This document shows, piece by piece, positions 14,834 through 26,000 of a DNA stretch of 64,000 bases. Below the pieces are notes generated by a model. That model was given only the letters and a program-made list of their open reading frames with translations. It was not told the DNA's origin and made no database searches. The stretch lies in NCBI GenBank assembly GCA_905233165.1, contig CAJODL010000010.1, positions 42,397 through 106,396 on the forward strand. Direction: 5' to 3'. This stretch comes from an uncultured Prevotella sp. GTDB lineage: Bacteria > Bacteroidota > Bacteroidia > Bacteroidales > Bacteroidaceae. A program made the position numbers and the translations under genes. How positions within the stretch are numbered: position 1 is the stretch's first letter; each line of letters opens with the position of its first letter.

Positions 14834-17320
14834 TTAGTTTGCTCCCAGGGTATTGATGAGTGACTGCAGTGTCTCTTCATCCTGAATGAGCACATCGCGT
14901 GGCTTTGAGCCGTGTGCTGCACCTACTACGCCGGCTTTCTCCAGCTGGTCCATAAGACGTCCTGCACGGTTGTAACCGATAGAGAACTTTCTCTGGATGA
15001 GGGATGTAGAACCTTGCTGGGTATTGATGATGACACGGGCTGCTTCACCAAAGAGAGGATCGAGATTACCGATATCCTCAGCACTACCGCCACCACCATC
15101 TTCGGTATTGATTGGCTCTGGCAACTCAAGTGGTCCGTTATAGCCTGGCTGGTCAGCAATAAACTTATTGATAGCGATAACCTCTGGGGTATCTACGAAG
15201 GCACACTGTACACGTACAGGAGTACCCTTATCGAGGATAAGCATATCACCACGTCCGATGAGCTGGTTGGCACCAGTGCCGTCAAGAATAGTCTTAGAAT
15301 CGACAGAAGACATTACCTTGAACGCCATACGACCTGGGAAGTTGGCCTTGATGGTACCAGTGATGATATTCACGGTAGGACGCTGTGTGGCGATAATCAT
15401 GTGGATACCGACAGCACGAGCCTTTTGGGCGATACGGGCTATAGGCAACTCTATCTCCTTGCCGGCAGTCATGATGAGGTCACCATACTCATCAATGATG
15501 ACAACAATATATGGGAGGTAACGATGGCCATGCTCAGGATTGAGCTGACGTTTGGTGAACTTCTCATTATACTCCTCAAGTTTACGTACATTAGCAAGTT
15601 TCAGGAGGTTATAGCGGTCGTCCATCTCCTGACAAACAGAGTTGAGCGTCTTGACAACCTTCTTTACGTCTGTGATGATTGGTTCGTCAGCATCACTCTC
15701 TGGTGGTATCTGTGCCAGGAAGTGGTTTTGCAGCGGCTTATAGATAGAGAATTCCACCATTTTCGGGTCAACAAGGACGAATTTCAGCTCAGCAGGATGC
15801 TTCTTGTAGAGTAGGGAAGTGATGATGGCATTAAGGCCTACAGACTTACCCTGTCCTGTAGCACCAGCCACGAGAAGGTGTGGTATCTTTGCCAAGTCAA
15901 CCATATAAATCTCATTAGAGATTGTCTTACCCAGAGCCAGTGGCAATGCCATAGTGGTTTCCTGGAATTTCTTAGAAGACAGGATGCTCTCCATGCTGAC
16001 TACACGTGGGTTAGCATTTGGTACCTCAATACCAATAGTACCACGTCCTGGAATAGGAGCAATGATACGAATACCAAGGGCTGCAAGAGACAAGGCTATA
16101 TCGTCTTCCAAAGAGCGTACCTTTGAAATCTTGATACCAGGAGCAAGGGTTATTTCGTAAAGCGTAATAGTAGGTCCGACAGTTGCCTTGATACTATCAA
16201 CAGTAACACCGAAGTTCCTGAGAACCTGCACGATACGGTCTTTGTTCTGGCGCTGTTCGTCCATATCGATGAATGATTTACCATCATCCTCATATTTCTT
16301 GAGCAGGTCTAGGGTAGGGTACTTATAACGAGACAACTCAGCCTTAGGATCGTAAGGGGAGAGGTCTTCAGGATTATGGGCAGTGATAGGAGAGGAAGAG
16401 GTCTCTTCTTCAGTACCAGTCTCAATCTCAAAGCCCACATCAGAACTGTCTGCAGACTCATTATTTAGAGGTTCAAAGGAAGTAGGCTGCTGAAATTCTT
16501 CCTCAGCAGGCTGTTCAGCAGAATCATCGATATAACCATTATCGACAACTTCTGCCTGATCTGTTTCAAGGTTAAAATTTACTGTCTGTGAAGAAGGATC
16601 ATCATAGACACCATTATAGCCTTCCTCAGGATTTAAACCTTCTGTTTTTCCATCATCCTTTCCATAATTGGTAATGGTAAAGTTGACTTTGTCAGTAACC
16701 AATTTGAGAGGGTTGAAGATTTTGCGAATAAGATATATCGTTTCCGATGTAAGATAAACAAGGAAGAAGATAGCAAACAATATAAGTATAGCTGTGAGAC
16801 CAGGCATACCAATAATATTTTCAGCCATCATAGCAATGAAAGCACCATGTTCTCCACCAGCATTAAAGACATTCTCGAGCATCATAGGATTGATATATGC
16901 AGCAAAGAAAATGCTGCTCCATATCATTACCAACATCATGCAGAAGAACCATTTCAAAAGGTTTAGCCTATAAACGCCAATCATCTTGAATGATACCATC
17001 ATCATAAATATCGGTATCAGAATCGCCGGATAGCCAAAACAGCGTGCTATAAAGAAATATGACGTGTAAGCTCCCCAGGAACCGCAAATATTCTGGAAAA
17101 CACGATTTTTGTTTACAAAATCGCCAGACATAGGATGTTCAACCAAACTCTGATCAGCATCAGCTGTTGAGAAATAAGAAATGAAACAAATAATCATTAC
17201 GATTGACAAAACAAACAATGTGATGCCAACAGTGAAATTTGTTTTCTCGCCAGTGAAGTTATCTAATCCAAGAGCAACCTTAAAAGATGTCTTGCTTTTT
17301 TTATTTTTTCCTTTTGACAT
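14834..17320 (-). CDS. ftsK: FtsK/SpoIIIE-type DNA translocase, 828 aa
   Basis: The N-terminal 210 residues contain about four membrane helices (FVLSIVMIICFISYF, LIPIFMMMVSF, FFCMMLVMIWSSIFF, AILILFAIFFLVYL). A 130-residue acidic linker follows (EEEFQQPTSFEPL). The motor shows Walker A GATGQGKS near residue 485 and Walker B VVIIDEYGDL. The C-terminal 65 residues are the gamma winged helix (QRKFSIGYNRAGRLMDQLE) that reads the KOPS polarity sequences. FtsK pumps chromosomes at the division septum. It is first in an operon with lolA and rnz. Confidence 0.95.
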   Translation of the reverse strand: MSKGKNKKSKTSFKVALGLDNFTGEKTNFTVGITLFVLSIVMIICFISYFSTADADQSLVEHPMSGDFVNKNRVFQNICGSWGAYTSYFFIARCFGYPAILIPIFMMMVSFKMIGVYRLNLLKWFFCMMLVMIWSSIFFAAYINPMMLENVFNAGGEHGAFIAMMAENIIGMPGLTAILILFAIFFLVYLTSETIYLIRKIFNPLKLVTDKVNFTITNYGKDDGKTEGLNPEEGYNGVYDDPSSQTVNFNLETDQAEVVDNGYIDDSAEQPAEEEFQQPTSFEPLNNESADSSDVGFEIETGTEEETSSSPITAHNPEDLSPYDPKAELSRYKYPTLDLLKKYEDDGKSFIDMDEQRQNKDRIVQVLRNFGVTVDSIKATVGPTITLYEITLAPGIKISKVRSLEDDIALSLAALGIRIIAPIPGRGTIGIEVPNANPRVVSMESILSSKKFQETTMALPLALGKTISNEIYMVDLAKIPHLLVAGATGQGKSVGLNAIITSLLYKKHPAELKFVLVDPKMVEFSIYKPLQNHFLAQIPPESDADEPIITDVKKVVKTLNSVCQEMDDRYNLLKLANVRKLEEYNEKFTKRQLNPEHGHRYLPYIVVIIDEYGDLIMTAGKEIELPIARIAQKARAVGIHMIIATQRPTVNIITGTIKANFPGRMAFKVMSSVDSKTILDGTGANQLIGRGDMLILDKGTPVRVQCAFVDTPEVIAINKFIADQPGYNGPLELPEPINTEDGGGGSAEDIGNLDPLFGEAARVIINTQQGSTSLIQRKFSIGYNRAGRLMDQLEKAGVVGAAHGSKPRDVLIQDEETLQSLINTLGAN

Positions 17321-17434
17321 TATTATAGAGAAAGATTAATTAAGAGTTAAGAGATTTAAAAGGGGATACCTTATGTATTAACCTTATATATTTTATATCT
17401 ATATATCCTATTTATCATAATCATCATTCCAATG

Positions 17435-18115
17435 TTAAGAGGAATAAATTTCCGAGAACAGTTTTGGTAATGGTGATTCTACTGATATTCTCTCATGAGA
17501 AACAGGATGTTCAAATTCTATTTTACGTGCTAATAACGAAATACTTCCGTCAGGATTAGAGCGTTTGGCTCCGTATTTCAAGTCGCCTTTGATTGGACAA
17601 CCAATGTGAGCCAACTGACACCTTATCTGGTGATGTCGTCCTGTGTGCAGTTTTATTTCCAGCAGATGGTATTTTTTTCCTGATGCCAGAATTCTGTATT
17701 CCAGGATTGCTTCTTTTGAATTCGCTCTCTCTAAATCATACGCATAGCTTTTATTTTGTTTTTCGTTACGTACAAGCCAATTACGCAGGAAATGAAAATT
17801 TCCGTCAGAATTTTCTTCTTGTGGCAAATTTTCTGTTAACACCCAATACGTTTTATGAACCTCTTGAGTAGCAAACATTTTATTCAGCCTTGCCAAAGCC
17901 TTGGATGTTTTTGCAAAGACAACGATACCTTGTGCTGGTCTGTCAAGACGATGCACAACGCCCAGGAATACATTTGAGGGCTTATTGTGAGTCACCTTGA
18001 TCCAGGCTTTCACTGTATCAGAGAGAGGAATATCGCCAGTTTTGTCTCCTTGGACGATTTCCCCACTCTCCTTATATACAATGATAATATGGTTGTCTTC
18101 GTAAAGGACCTCCAT
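17435..18115 (-). CDS. RluA-family pseudouridine synthase, 226 aa
   Basis: The catalytic motif VHRLDRPAQGIVVFAKT lies near residue 55, with the essential Asp. LHTGRHHQIRCQLAHIGCPIKGDLKYGA is the later family signature. There is no S4 RNA-binding domain at the N-terminus, so it resembles the compact RluA/TruC-type enzymes. The RNA target (rRNA or tRNA) cannot be told from the sequence. It is 17 nt downstream of fabG on the same strand and probably shares its transcript. Confidence 0.9.
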   Translation of the reverse strand: MEVLYEDNHIIIVYKESGEIVQGDKTGDIPLSDTVKAWIKVTHNKPSNVFLGVVHRLDRPAQGIVVFAKTSKALARLNKMFATQEVHKTYWVLTENLPQEENSDGNFHFLRNWLVRNEKQNKSYAYDLERANSKEAILEYRILASGKKYHLLEIKLHTGRHHQIRCQLAHIGCPIKGDLKYGAKRSNPDGSISLLARKIEFEHPVSHERISVESPLPKLFSEIYSS

Positions 18116-18132
18116 TTCTATTTATCATAATT

Positions 18133-18891
18133 TTACATATTCATACCACCATCAGTCTGAATTACCTGTCCAGACACGTAGCTTGACATATCAGAAGCCA
18201 GGAAGAGACATACGTTAGCGATATCCTCAACCTGTCCACCGCGACGCAGAGGAATCTTCTTCATCCAGTCAGCGCGTACTTCCTCTGGCAGCTGTGCTGT
18301 CATAGCAGTCTCGATGAATCCTGGTGCTACAGCATTAGCACGGATACCCTTTGGTCCGAGTTCCTGTGCAATAGACTTAGCAAGACCTATCATACCAGCC
18401 TTAGATGCTGAGTAGTTACACTGTCCGGCATTACCATGTACGCCAACAACAGATGACATATTGATGATAGAGCCACCACGTTGACGCAGCATTATTGGAG
18501 CGCAAGCATGGATGAAGTTGAATGCAGACTTAAGATTTACGTTGAGTACAGCATCCCACTGAGCCTCAGACATACGAAGCATCAGGCCGTCCTTTGTGAT
18601 ACCAGCATTGTTAACCAATACGTCGATAGTACCAAAATCTTCCTTTATCTTTGCTACAACAGCTTCTGTCTCAGCAAAGTCAGCAGCATTTCCTGCATAT
18701 CCCTCACACTTTACGCCAATTGCTTCAATCTCCTTGCATGTAGCTTCGAGAGTTGCTGCCATATCATCGTTAAGAACCAAATCTGTGATAGCGATGTTGG
18801 CACCTTCTTGAGCAAACTTTGTAGCAACGGCCTTGCCAATGCCACGTGCAGCACCTGTAATGAGGGCTGTTTTACCTGTTAGTAATCCCAT
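18133..18891 (-). CDS. fabG: 3-oxoacyl-ACP reductase FabG-type, 252 aa
   Basis: A classical short-chain dehydrogenase: TGAARGIGKAVA (NADPH site), NNAGITKDG, the catalytic Ser before VVGVHG, and YSASKAGMIGLAKS. GFIETAMTAQLPEE and QTDGGMNM complete the FabG pattern. FabG reduces 3-ketoacyl-ACP in fatty-acid elongation. It lies 26 nt after a TetR-family regulator on the same strand. Many paralogous SDRs exist, so the symbol is given by closeness of motifs. Confidence 0.85.
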   Translation of the reverse strand: MGLLTGKTALITGAARGIGKAVATKFAQEGANIAITDLVLNDDMAATLEATCKEIEAIGVKCEGYAGNAADFAETEAVVAKIKEDFGTIDVLVNNAGITKDGLMLRMSEAQWDAVLNVNLKSAFNFIHACAPIMLRQRGGSIINMSSVVGVHGNAGQCNYSASKAGMIGLAKSIAQELGPKGIRANAVAPGFIETAMTAQLPEEVRADWMKKIPLRRGGQVEDIANVCLFLASDMSSYVSGQVIQTDGGMNM

Positions 18892-18917
18892 AGTTTTATA
18901 CCTTTATTAATTATAAA

Positions 18918-19586
18918 TTAAAAATTATTTGTTTCTGTATTTTCAAAGCCATCCATCCCTTCCAACTTATCAAAATCATCAAGAGATTTCTTATTGGCAT
19001 CGCTGGAGCGGCATAGAGCACCATATACGAATTTCGCCACCAATGGTCGTGAGGAATCGAGTGTAAGTCCCCTACCCAATCGTCCGTAGATATATGGAAC
19101 CTCGAGGCCTTTTATGCAATAGTGCGTTATATCTGCCACAATATCAATGTTTTCGATATCAAATTCACCACTTGCCTTACCCTCAGCATACACTTTTCGG
19201 AACAAAGCAATCTCGTCAGCATCAAATTTCTTACGTACCTTTTCTACCATCCAGATGTTACGGAAGAATTCGGCACGCAGATTACCATTACGGACAACTG
19301 TCTCACGAATCTGTGACAGGTGAGTATAAATAACCTCAATAATTTTCTCTTGTGGGCGCATTTTCTTCTCGGCCACCTCATCAAGTTTATCAGACAGGCG
19401 TTCCAGTTCTGATTCTATCACAGCCGCATATACCTCCTCTTTACTATTGAAATAGGTGTAAAGAGTACGTCTTCCCTTGCCAGAAGCCATGGCTATATCA
19501 TTCATTGTGGTGCGCTCTACCCCATTCTTTGCGAAGAGTTGTCGAGCAACATCTACGAGGATATGTCGAGTTTTACTTATGCTCAT
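18918..19586 (-). CDS. TetR-family transcriptional regulator, 222 aa
   Basis: Residues 1-55 form the TetR HTH ([44 protein letters not shown]). The remainder is the helical ligand domain, with no recognisable ligand motif. The start ATG overlaps the rho stop codon (ATGA), so it is cotranscribed with rho and precedes fabG by 26 nt. The position just upstream of fabG suggests control of lipid genes, by inference only. Confidence 0.9.
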   Translation of the reverse strand: MSISKTRHILVDVARQLFAKNGVERTTMNDIAMASGKGRRTLYTYFNSKEEVYAAVIESELERLSDKLDEVAEKKMRPQEKIIEVIYTHLSQIRETVVRNGNLRAEFFRNIWMVEKVRKKFDADEIALFRKVYAEGKASGEFDIENIDIVADITHYCIKGLEVPYIYGRLGRGLTLDSSRPLVAKFVYGALCRSSDANKKSLDDFDKLEGMDGFENTETNNF

Positions 19587-21169
19587 TTATTCATTCCCAT
19601 TAAGAATTCGTCATTATCGTGTGTACGTTGCATGAGATTATGAATTTCGTTCATAGCCTCAATAGCATTCATATCAGCAATATGCTTGCGAAGTATCCAC
19701 ATTCTGTTTCGCGTAGTCTCATCCTGCAAGAGGTCATCACGACGAGTGCTTGACTGTACAAGGTTTACAGCAGGATAGATACGCTTATTAGCCAGCTGAC
19801 GATCGAGTTGTAATTCAGAGTTTCCAGTACCTTTGAACTCTTCGAATATCACCTCATCCATCTTTGAACCAGTATCTGTCAATGCTGTTGCTATGATAGT
19901 CAGCGAACCACCATTTTCGATGTTTCGTGCAGCACCAAAGAAACGCTTTGGCTTCTGCAGAGCATTAGAATCAACACCACCAGTGAGAATCTTTCCGGAT
20001 GCTGGTGCGACAGTATTATAAGCACGAGCAAGACGTGTTATAGAATCGAGGAATATCACAACATCGTGTCCACATTCAGTCAGACGTTTAGCCTTCTCGA
20101 GTACCAAGCCGGCAATCTTAACATGTCTGTCAGCAGGTTCATCAAAAGTAGATGCTATAACCTCAGCATTTACGGTACGAGCCATATCTGTTACCTCCTC
20201 TGGACGTTCATCGATAAGGAGTATCATGATATATGCCTCAGGATGGTTTGCTGCGATAGCGTTAGCGATATCCTTCAGAAGTATTGTCTTACCAGTCTTT
20301 GGCTGTGCCACGATGAGAGAACGTTGTCCTTTACCGATTGGTGCAAAGAGGTCAACAATACGTGTAGAGATGTTTCTTGTTTTGGCATCGCTGGTAAGGT
20401 CGAACTTCTCTTCTGGGAAGAGAGGGGTGAGATTCTCGAAAGAGATACGCTCGCGCACCTCATGAGGTTCACGACCATTGATAGTATTCACTGATGTCAG
20501 GATGAAATACTTCTTGTTGCTCTTTGGTGGGCGTACAAAGCATTCTACTACATCGCCAGTCTTCAGCGTATAGCGCTTTATCTGCTGTGCTGTGACATAT
20601 ATATCATCAGGCGAAGCAAGATAGTTATAATCGCTGGAGCGTAGGAAGCCATATCCTTCAGTTGTTATCTCGAGAACACCACTGGCAGGGATGAGGTCTT
20701 TGAATTCGAAGTTATTGCTATTGGAATTAGCGTTGCCTTTACCTTCGTAGTCATAGCTCTCACCAGTCTGAGCATTATCGAACATATCATAATAAGGTAT
20801 GGCTCCATTATCTTCCACTGGTATATCTTGAACTATGATGAAATCTGTTCCATCACCTGGGTCACCTTCCCAGAATCCGAATTCATCCTGTGGATTATCC
20901 ATCATCTCAGATTCTGGCATCATCTCTGCTTCAGCAGGTACCATTGTATCTTCTACAGGTGCTGCTTCTTCCGTTGCCATCTCTTCAGCCGCAGGTGCTT
21001 CCTGAACAGGTTGTTCCTGCTCAGCGGCGGCCTTTGCAGCCTCTTCACGTGCAGCAAGCTCTGCTTTGCTTGGTCTGCCACGCTTCTTCTTTGGTGGTTC
21101 AACAGCTGCTACATCTTCTGTTACAGGTGTTTCGAACAAATCTTTTGTTTCTTCTTTTTTCTTTGCCAT
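19583..21169 (-). CDS. rho: Transcription termination factor Rho with long N-terminal extension, 528 aa
   Basis: The core carries the RNA-binding fold ([29 protein letters not shown]) and Walker [16 protein letters not shown]. Walker B is [16 protein letters not shown], followed by the loop [20 protein letters not shown]. About 150 residues precede the core and are rich in Ala, Glu, Pro and Lys with an AT-hook-like [11 protein letters not shown]. Such disordered extensions are common in Bacteroidetes Rho. It lies downstream of the DUF4296 lipoprotein gene and is coupled to tetR. Confidence 0.95.
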   Translation of the reverse strand: MAKKKEETKDLFETPVTEDVAAVEPPKKKRGRPSKAELAAREEAAKAAAEQEQPVQEAPAAEEMATEEAAPVEDTMVPAEAEMMPESEMMDNPQDEFGFWEGDPGDGTDFIIVQDIPVEDNGAIPYYDMFDNAQTGESYDYEGKGNANSNSNNFEFKDLIPASGVLEITTEGYGFLRSSDYNYLASPDDIYVTAQQIKRYTLKTGDVVECFVRPPKSNKKYFILTSVNTINGREPHEVRERISFENLTPLFPEEKFDLTSDAKTRNISTRIVDLFAPIGKGQRSLIVAQPKTGKTILLKDIANAIAANHPEAYIMILLIDERPEEVTDMARTVNAEVIASTFDEPADRHVKIAGLVLEKAKRLTECGHDVVIFLDSITRLARAYNTVAPASGKILTGGVDSNALQKPKRFFGAARNIENGGSLTIIATALTDTGSKMDEVIFEEFKGTGNSELQLDRQLANKRIYPAVNLVQSSTRRDDLLQDETTRNRMWILRKHIADMNAIEAMNEIHNLMQRTHDNDEFLMGMNK

Positions 21170-21178
21170 GTTTTTATA

Positions 21179-21207
21179 TAGTTGACAATTGATAGTTGAC
21201 AGTTAAT
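21179..21207. repeat. Intergenic tandem repeat between DUF4296 gene and rho
   Basis: tagttgacaattgatagttgacagt: two to three gttgac-type units, of the same family as the in-frame inserts in ileS and the epimerase. Confidence 0.7.
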
Positions 21208-22081
21208 TTTGAGGGCTTGGAGGTATTTCCTGCTGTGGTGGAGGAACAGAGTCTGTCTTTGTGCTGTCTGTTGGTTCTGGAGCAGGAGGTGGTGGCGGAT
21301 TGGTATGCAGGTGCAGCAGTTTTATGTTTCGTACAGAAACAAGCCTCAATGTTGTTGATGTTTGGTTTGTTGTCACAGCATCAAGATTTTTGCTTAGCAT
21401 AAAGAAGCCCTTTATATTCTTTATGTGCAACCTGTCCTTCTCATTATTGAGTGTTATTATACCATGTCCGTCATGATTTAAAGTTGTCGTCATAGTGGAA
21501 ATACTATCATTGCTGAATGTCACCACCATTATGATTGACAATGACTTGAATCCATCCTGAAAGATGAATTTAGTATCACACTGCAGTGATATATTATCAC
21601 CATCCTGGAATGTGGAGTCAGGAGTTATGTCATATGACCATACGTTGTATGGTGGCTGTTGCATCAGCAAGATATCAGAACCTCCCTTCCATACATTTGC
21701 TGTATCAGCCTCTTCTCCTTGCATTCCTTCTGACTTACCACCCAAGGCAATAACATTTCTCTCTACTCTGTCTGCAAGGTTTATGTATATCCTATGCAGC
21801 TCGTCAGCATGTTGGCAATAATATGATATAGAATAATCCCATTCCTGCTGCGTCAGCCCGTGTTTCTTCAGGACGTTTGCACGCAGAGCCATTATGTCAG
21901 ACTCTGTGGAATAGAACTCTCGTGTTTCATATAATGCCTGTGCTAAGTGAAAATCGAAGAGTACATCTTCCATTTCTTTACTCGACAGCACGCCATCAGG
22001 TAGTGATGGAGCACATGATGTCATAACAGACAACAGTACAGTCAATGTGCAAATGGTAAGAGTATGAAATAGTCTCTTCAT
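21203..22081 (-). CDS. DUF4296-type lipoprotein, 292 aa
   Basis: The N-terminus (KRLFHTLTICTLTVLLSVMTSCAPS) is a lipoprotein signal with lipobox Cys at about residue 23. Residues 30-110 match the Bacteroidetes DUF4296 pattern (SSKEMEDVLFDFHLAQALYE, then LKKHGLTQQEWDYSISYYCQH). The next 150 residues are beta-rich, and the tail is proline-rich (PPPPPAPEPTDS). No enzymatic motif is seen. It is always found beside lspA in genomes I recall, and here it starts 14 nt after the lspA stop, which suggests a lipoprotein-biogenesis or envelope role. Confidence 0.8.
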   Translation of the reverse strand: MKRLFHTLTICTLTVLLSVMTSCAPSLPDGVLSSKEMEDVLFDFHLAQALYETREFYSTESDIMALRANVLKKHGLTQQEWDYSISYYCQHADELHRIYINLADRVERNVIALGGKSEGMQGEEADTANVWKGGSDILLMQQPPYNVWSYDITPDSTFQDGDNISLQCDTKFIFQDGFKSLSIIMVVTFSNDSISTMTTTLNHDGHGIITLNNEKDRLHIKNIKGFFMLSKNLDAVTTNQTSTTLRLVSVRNIKLLHLHTNPPPPPAPEPTDSTKTDSVPPPQQEIPPSPQN

Positions 22082-22094
22082 TTCAGCATTGTTA

Positions 22095-22673
22095 TTAATT
22101 TCTCAACTTTTCAATCTCCGGACGACAGAACAATATTAACATTACTACTGCAACAGATATGCATGCGTCAGCGAAGTTGAATATAGGAGAGAAGAATATG
22201 AAGGGCTCCCCACCCCATACAGGAAACCACTCTGGGTATGTCGTTACGATGAGAGGGAAATAGAACATGTCCACTACCCTACCCTGCATAAACGGCGCCT
22301 CATGGAAGTATATTCCGTAGAACATACAATCGATAAGATTGCCTACTGCTCCTGCCAGTATCATAGAGAGGCATATCAGCCATACAGTCCTGGCATTACG
22401 ACATATCTCGCGTCCTAAATAATATATAATGTATAGGCTCGCTAACAATCGGAACAATGTCAATGCATATTTCGGAATAAATGTCATACCGAATGCCATA
22501 CCATTGTTTTCGATGTATGATATAAAGAACCAGTCTGTTATGCGAATGCTCTCATGCAGACACATATTATTCTTGACCCATAGCTTTATGGTCTGGTCAA
22601 TAAAGAGAAGCAGTGCAACGAAAAGTGCGTATAGGAGCCCTTTTCTTATATTTTGCTTAACGAAAATGTTCAA
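22095..22673 (-). CDS. lspA: Lipoprotein signal peptidase LspA (TTG start), 192 aa
   Basis: This four-helix membrane protease has its two catalytic Asp motifs: AGAVGNLIDCMFYG with GRVVDMFYF, and FNFADACI. It cleaves prolipoprotein signal peptides after lipid attachment. The only workable start is TTG at 22673-22671. It overlaps the stop of the upstream DksA-like gene (TTGA), and no in-frame ATG precedes the first membrane helix. Translational coupling to that gene is therefore likely. Residues 120-150 contain an extra loop (FHEAPFMQG, YPEWFPVWGGEPF) typical of Bacteroidetes LspA. Confidence 0.93.
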   Translation of the reverse strand: MNIFVKQNIRKGLLYALFVALLLFIDQTIKLWVKNNMCLHESIRITDWFFISYIENNGMAFGMTFIPKYALTLFRLLASLYIIYYLGREICRNARTVWLICLSMILAGAVGNLIDCMFYGIYFHEAPFMQGRVVDMFYFPLIVTTYPEWFPVWGGEPFIFFSPIFNFADACISVAVVMLILFCRPEIEKLRN

Positions 22674-23059
22674 TGGTTTCTCTTGTTCTTCTCTTTTGAT
22701 TCTACTGAGAGAGTAGCATGTGGTACCAGGCGGAGGCGTTCTTTTGGAATCAGTTCGCCCGTCATGCGGTCGATGCCGTATGTCTTGTTCTGGATGCGTA
22801 CCAAAGCCTGCTCCAAACCTTTGATGAACTTCTGCTGGCGCTGTGCCAATACGAGCAGTTCCTGCTTGTTCTGGGTTACAGCACCCTCCTCAAGGATTTT
22901 GTATGTAGGAGATGTGTCTGCGACATCATTTCCTTCATCATTACGCAATGCACGCATCATGTCCTGATAGTCTTGGTTTGCGCGCTCTAATTTCTCATTG
23001 ATGATTTGCTTGAACTCCTCGAGTTCTTCATCGCTGTAGCGTTTCTTCATTTCAGCCAT
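22670..23059 (-). CDS. DksA/TraR-family protein lacking the zinc cysteines, 129 aa
   Basis: The protein has the long N-terminal coiled coil (SDEELEEFKQIINEKLERAN) and the conserved GxIPKERLRLVPHAT segment of DksA-like proteins, which bind the RNA polymerase secondary channel. The four zinc-binding cysteines are absent. The usual YGICxxTG reads YGIDRMTGE, and no Cys follows after PHAT. Zinc-free DksA variants that still work are known in Pseudomonas (DksA2). The gene lies between ileS and lspA, a conserved Bacteroidetes arrangement, and its stop overlaps the lspA start. Confidence 0.88.
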   Translation of the reverse strand: MAEMKKRYSDEELEEFKQIINEKLERANQDYQDMMRALRNDEGNDVADTSPTYKILEEGAVTQNKQELLVLAQRQQKFIKGLEQALVRIQNKTYGIDRMTGELIPKERLRLVPHATLSVESKEKNKRNH

Positions 23060-23094
23060 AGTTATTATGATTATGGTTAAGTTAATAAATAAAA

Positions 23095-26000
23095 TTAATT
23101 CTTTTTGATAAATATCTTTGCTTTAAATTCGCCGAATTCCTGTTCAGAGCCCTCGCTGGCATTGCCTATTACAAGAGTATTTGCAAGCACCTGAGAAGCG
23201 ATGTGTTCTTTAAAGGTCTCGACAGCCTTCTTCAGGTCGTCATTCTCTTCAATCACTACATCTATTCTGTCAGTTATCTCGAACTGAGAATCCTTTCTCA
23301 TAGCCTGGATGCGCTTGATGATAAGGCGTGCCATACCCTCATTCTTCAGTTCAGGAGTTATCTCAATGTCGAGGGCTACTGTTATAGTACCCTCCTGTGC
23401 TATTGTCCATCCTGGGATATCCTCTGAGATTATCTCTACATCTTCCTTTTCTATTGTGACATTCTCACCTGCTGCAACAAGGACTACTGTACCATTGTTC
23501 TCCAGCTCGGCAATCTGTTCCTGTGTCATAGCCATAACAGCATTGTTGACATCCTTCATCAGCTTGCCGAACTTCTTACCCATAGTGCGGAAGTTACACT
23601 TCACCTTCTTCACGAGCTGTATTCCAGCACCATCCTCGATGAAGTTGAGCTCCTTCACATTCGTCTCAGCAAGTATTACAGACTTCATGCGCTCTATGGC
23701 AGCCTTGACAACAGGGTCAGTAACAGGGAGCGATATTGTCTGCAGAGCCTGTATTACAGGAATCTTAACCTTCTTACGCAGAGAGAGCACCATAGATGTC
23801 ACCTGCATAGCCAGTTGCATTGCCTCTTCCAATTCGCTGTCAATATACGCCTCGTTTGCCTCTGGGAATTTTGCCAGATGAACAGAGAGTGAAGTATCCT
23901 TCTTTGTCACCTCATTAAGGCTCATGAAGAGTTCATCAGCATAGAAAGGTGCTACAGGAGCCATGATACGAGCAAGAGTATCCAGACAGGTATAGAGTGT
24001 TTGGTAAGCACTTCTCTTGTCTTCGCTTGCCTCATTACCCCAGAAGCGTTTCTTGTTAAGACGTATATACCAGTTAGAAAGTTTATCGATAACAAAACTC
24101 TGTATCAGACGTACTGCAGGAGTAACATCGTAGTCAGCAAGATACTTATCCACCTCCTTCACAAGAGAATTCAGTTCTGACAGCAGCCATCTGTCGAAGT
24201 CAGGACGCTTGCTGTATTCAATATCCTCCTCCTTATACTCAAAGCCATCAACATTAGCATAGAGTGTGAAGAAAGAGTATGCCTGATAAAGCTTGATGAA
24301 GAAGCTTGATGTCACCTCTTTCACACCATCGAGGTCGAAGGACAGGTTATCCCAAGGAGAAGAGTTGCTGGTCATATACCAACGTACTGCGTCAGCACCA
24401 TAGGTATTGATGCAATCAAAAGGATTGATGACATTACCCAGACGCTTACTCATCTTGATTCCATTCTTGTCGAGCACAAGACCATTTGAGATAACATTCT
24501 TGAATGCCACAGAGTCGAATACCATAGTACCAATAGCATGCAAAGTAAAGAACCATCCACGTGTCTGGTCAACACCTTCTGCAATAAAGTCTGCAGGGAA
24601 TGCCTTACCATTATCTATCAGTTCCTTATTCTCGAAAGGATAGTGTATCTGTGCGTATGGCATAGCCCCAGAGTCAAACCAAACATCGATAAGGTCTGTC
24701 TCACGAGTGAGGACAGTTCCCTTGTCAGATACCAGTTTGATATAATCAACATATGGGCGGTGGATGTCTATTCTGTCATAGTTTTCCTTTGACATATCAC
24801 CTGGAACGAAGCCTTTATCCTTGAGGATATTTGACTCCATCACACCAGCCTTCACAGCCTTTTCTATTTCGTTATAGAGTTCTTCCAGTGAACCAATACA
24901 AATCTCTTCCTTGGTATCTTTGTTGCGCCAGATAGGCAATGGAGTTCCCCAATAACGTGAACGTGAGAGGTTCCAGTCGTTGAGGTTTTCGAGCCACTTG
25001 CCAAAGCGGCCTGTTCCTGTTGACTGTGGATGCCAGTTGATTGTCTGGTTAAGGTCAAACATACGATCCTTCTTTGCAGTAGAACGTATAAACCAAGAGT
25101 CAAGAGGATAATAGAGCACAGGCTTATCTGTACGCCAGCAGTGAGGATAATTGTGGACATGCTTCTCAATCTTGAAAGCAGTACCCTCTTCCTTCATCTC
25201 AAGACACAGGATGACGTTAAGGTCCATATCCTTGTTTGCAGCCTTCTCGTCATATCCGTTTACATTATATTTGGGGTCGTATGCATTCTTCACGTAAGCC
25301 CCTGAGTGCTTCCAGTAAGATTCGTTGACACACATCTCGAGGAACTCAGGCTGTATGTCTTCCTTTACGAAATACTTTCCTTGGAAATCTACCATAGGAC
25401 GAGTATCTCCAGCCTTATCAACAATGAAGAGAGCAGGCACACCAGCATCTTTTGCAACTTTAGCATCATCAGCACCAAAGGTTGGAGCAATATGTACGAT
25501 ACCAGTACCATCCTCTGTTGTAACATAGTCACCAGGTATCACGCGAAATGCCTTTGCACTCTCGTCGGTAATCTTTCCGCTTTCGTCCATGCTGCAAGGT
25601 TTTACCCAAGGCATCAGTTGCTGATACTTTGTGCCAACCAAGTCTGTACCCTTTCCTCTCCACAGAATTTCAGGTTCCTTACCCTCTTCCTGTGTAAAGT
25701 ATGCGCTCATACGGCTTTCAGCGATGATGTATATCGCCTCCTCATTGGTGTAAGGATTGTTTCCCTTGAGGGCAACATAGTCAATCTTCGGACCCACACA
25801 AAGGGCTGTGTTTGAAGGAAGTGTCCAAGGTGTTGTTGTCCATGCGAGGATATATAATGGAAGTTGACAGTTGAGAGTTGACAGTTGAGAGTTGAGTGAA
25901 CTCTTATCTACGCAGAACTGTGCAGTCACAGTGGTATCTTTCACATCCCTATAGCAGCCTGGCTGATTGAGTTCGTGAGAAGACAATCCTGTTCCTGCTG

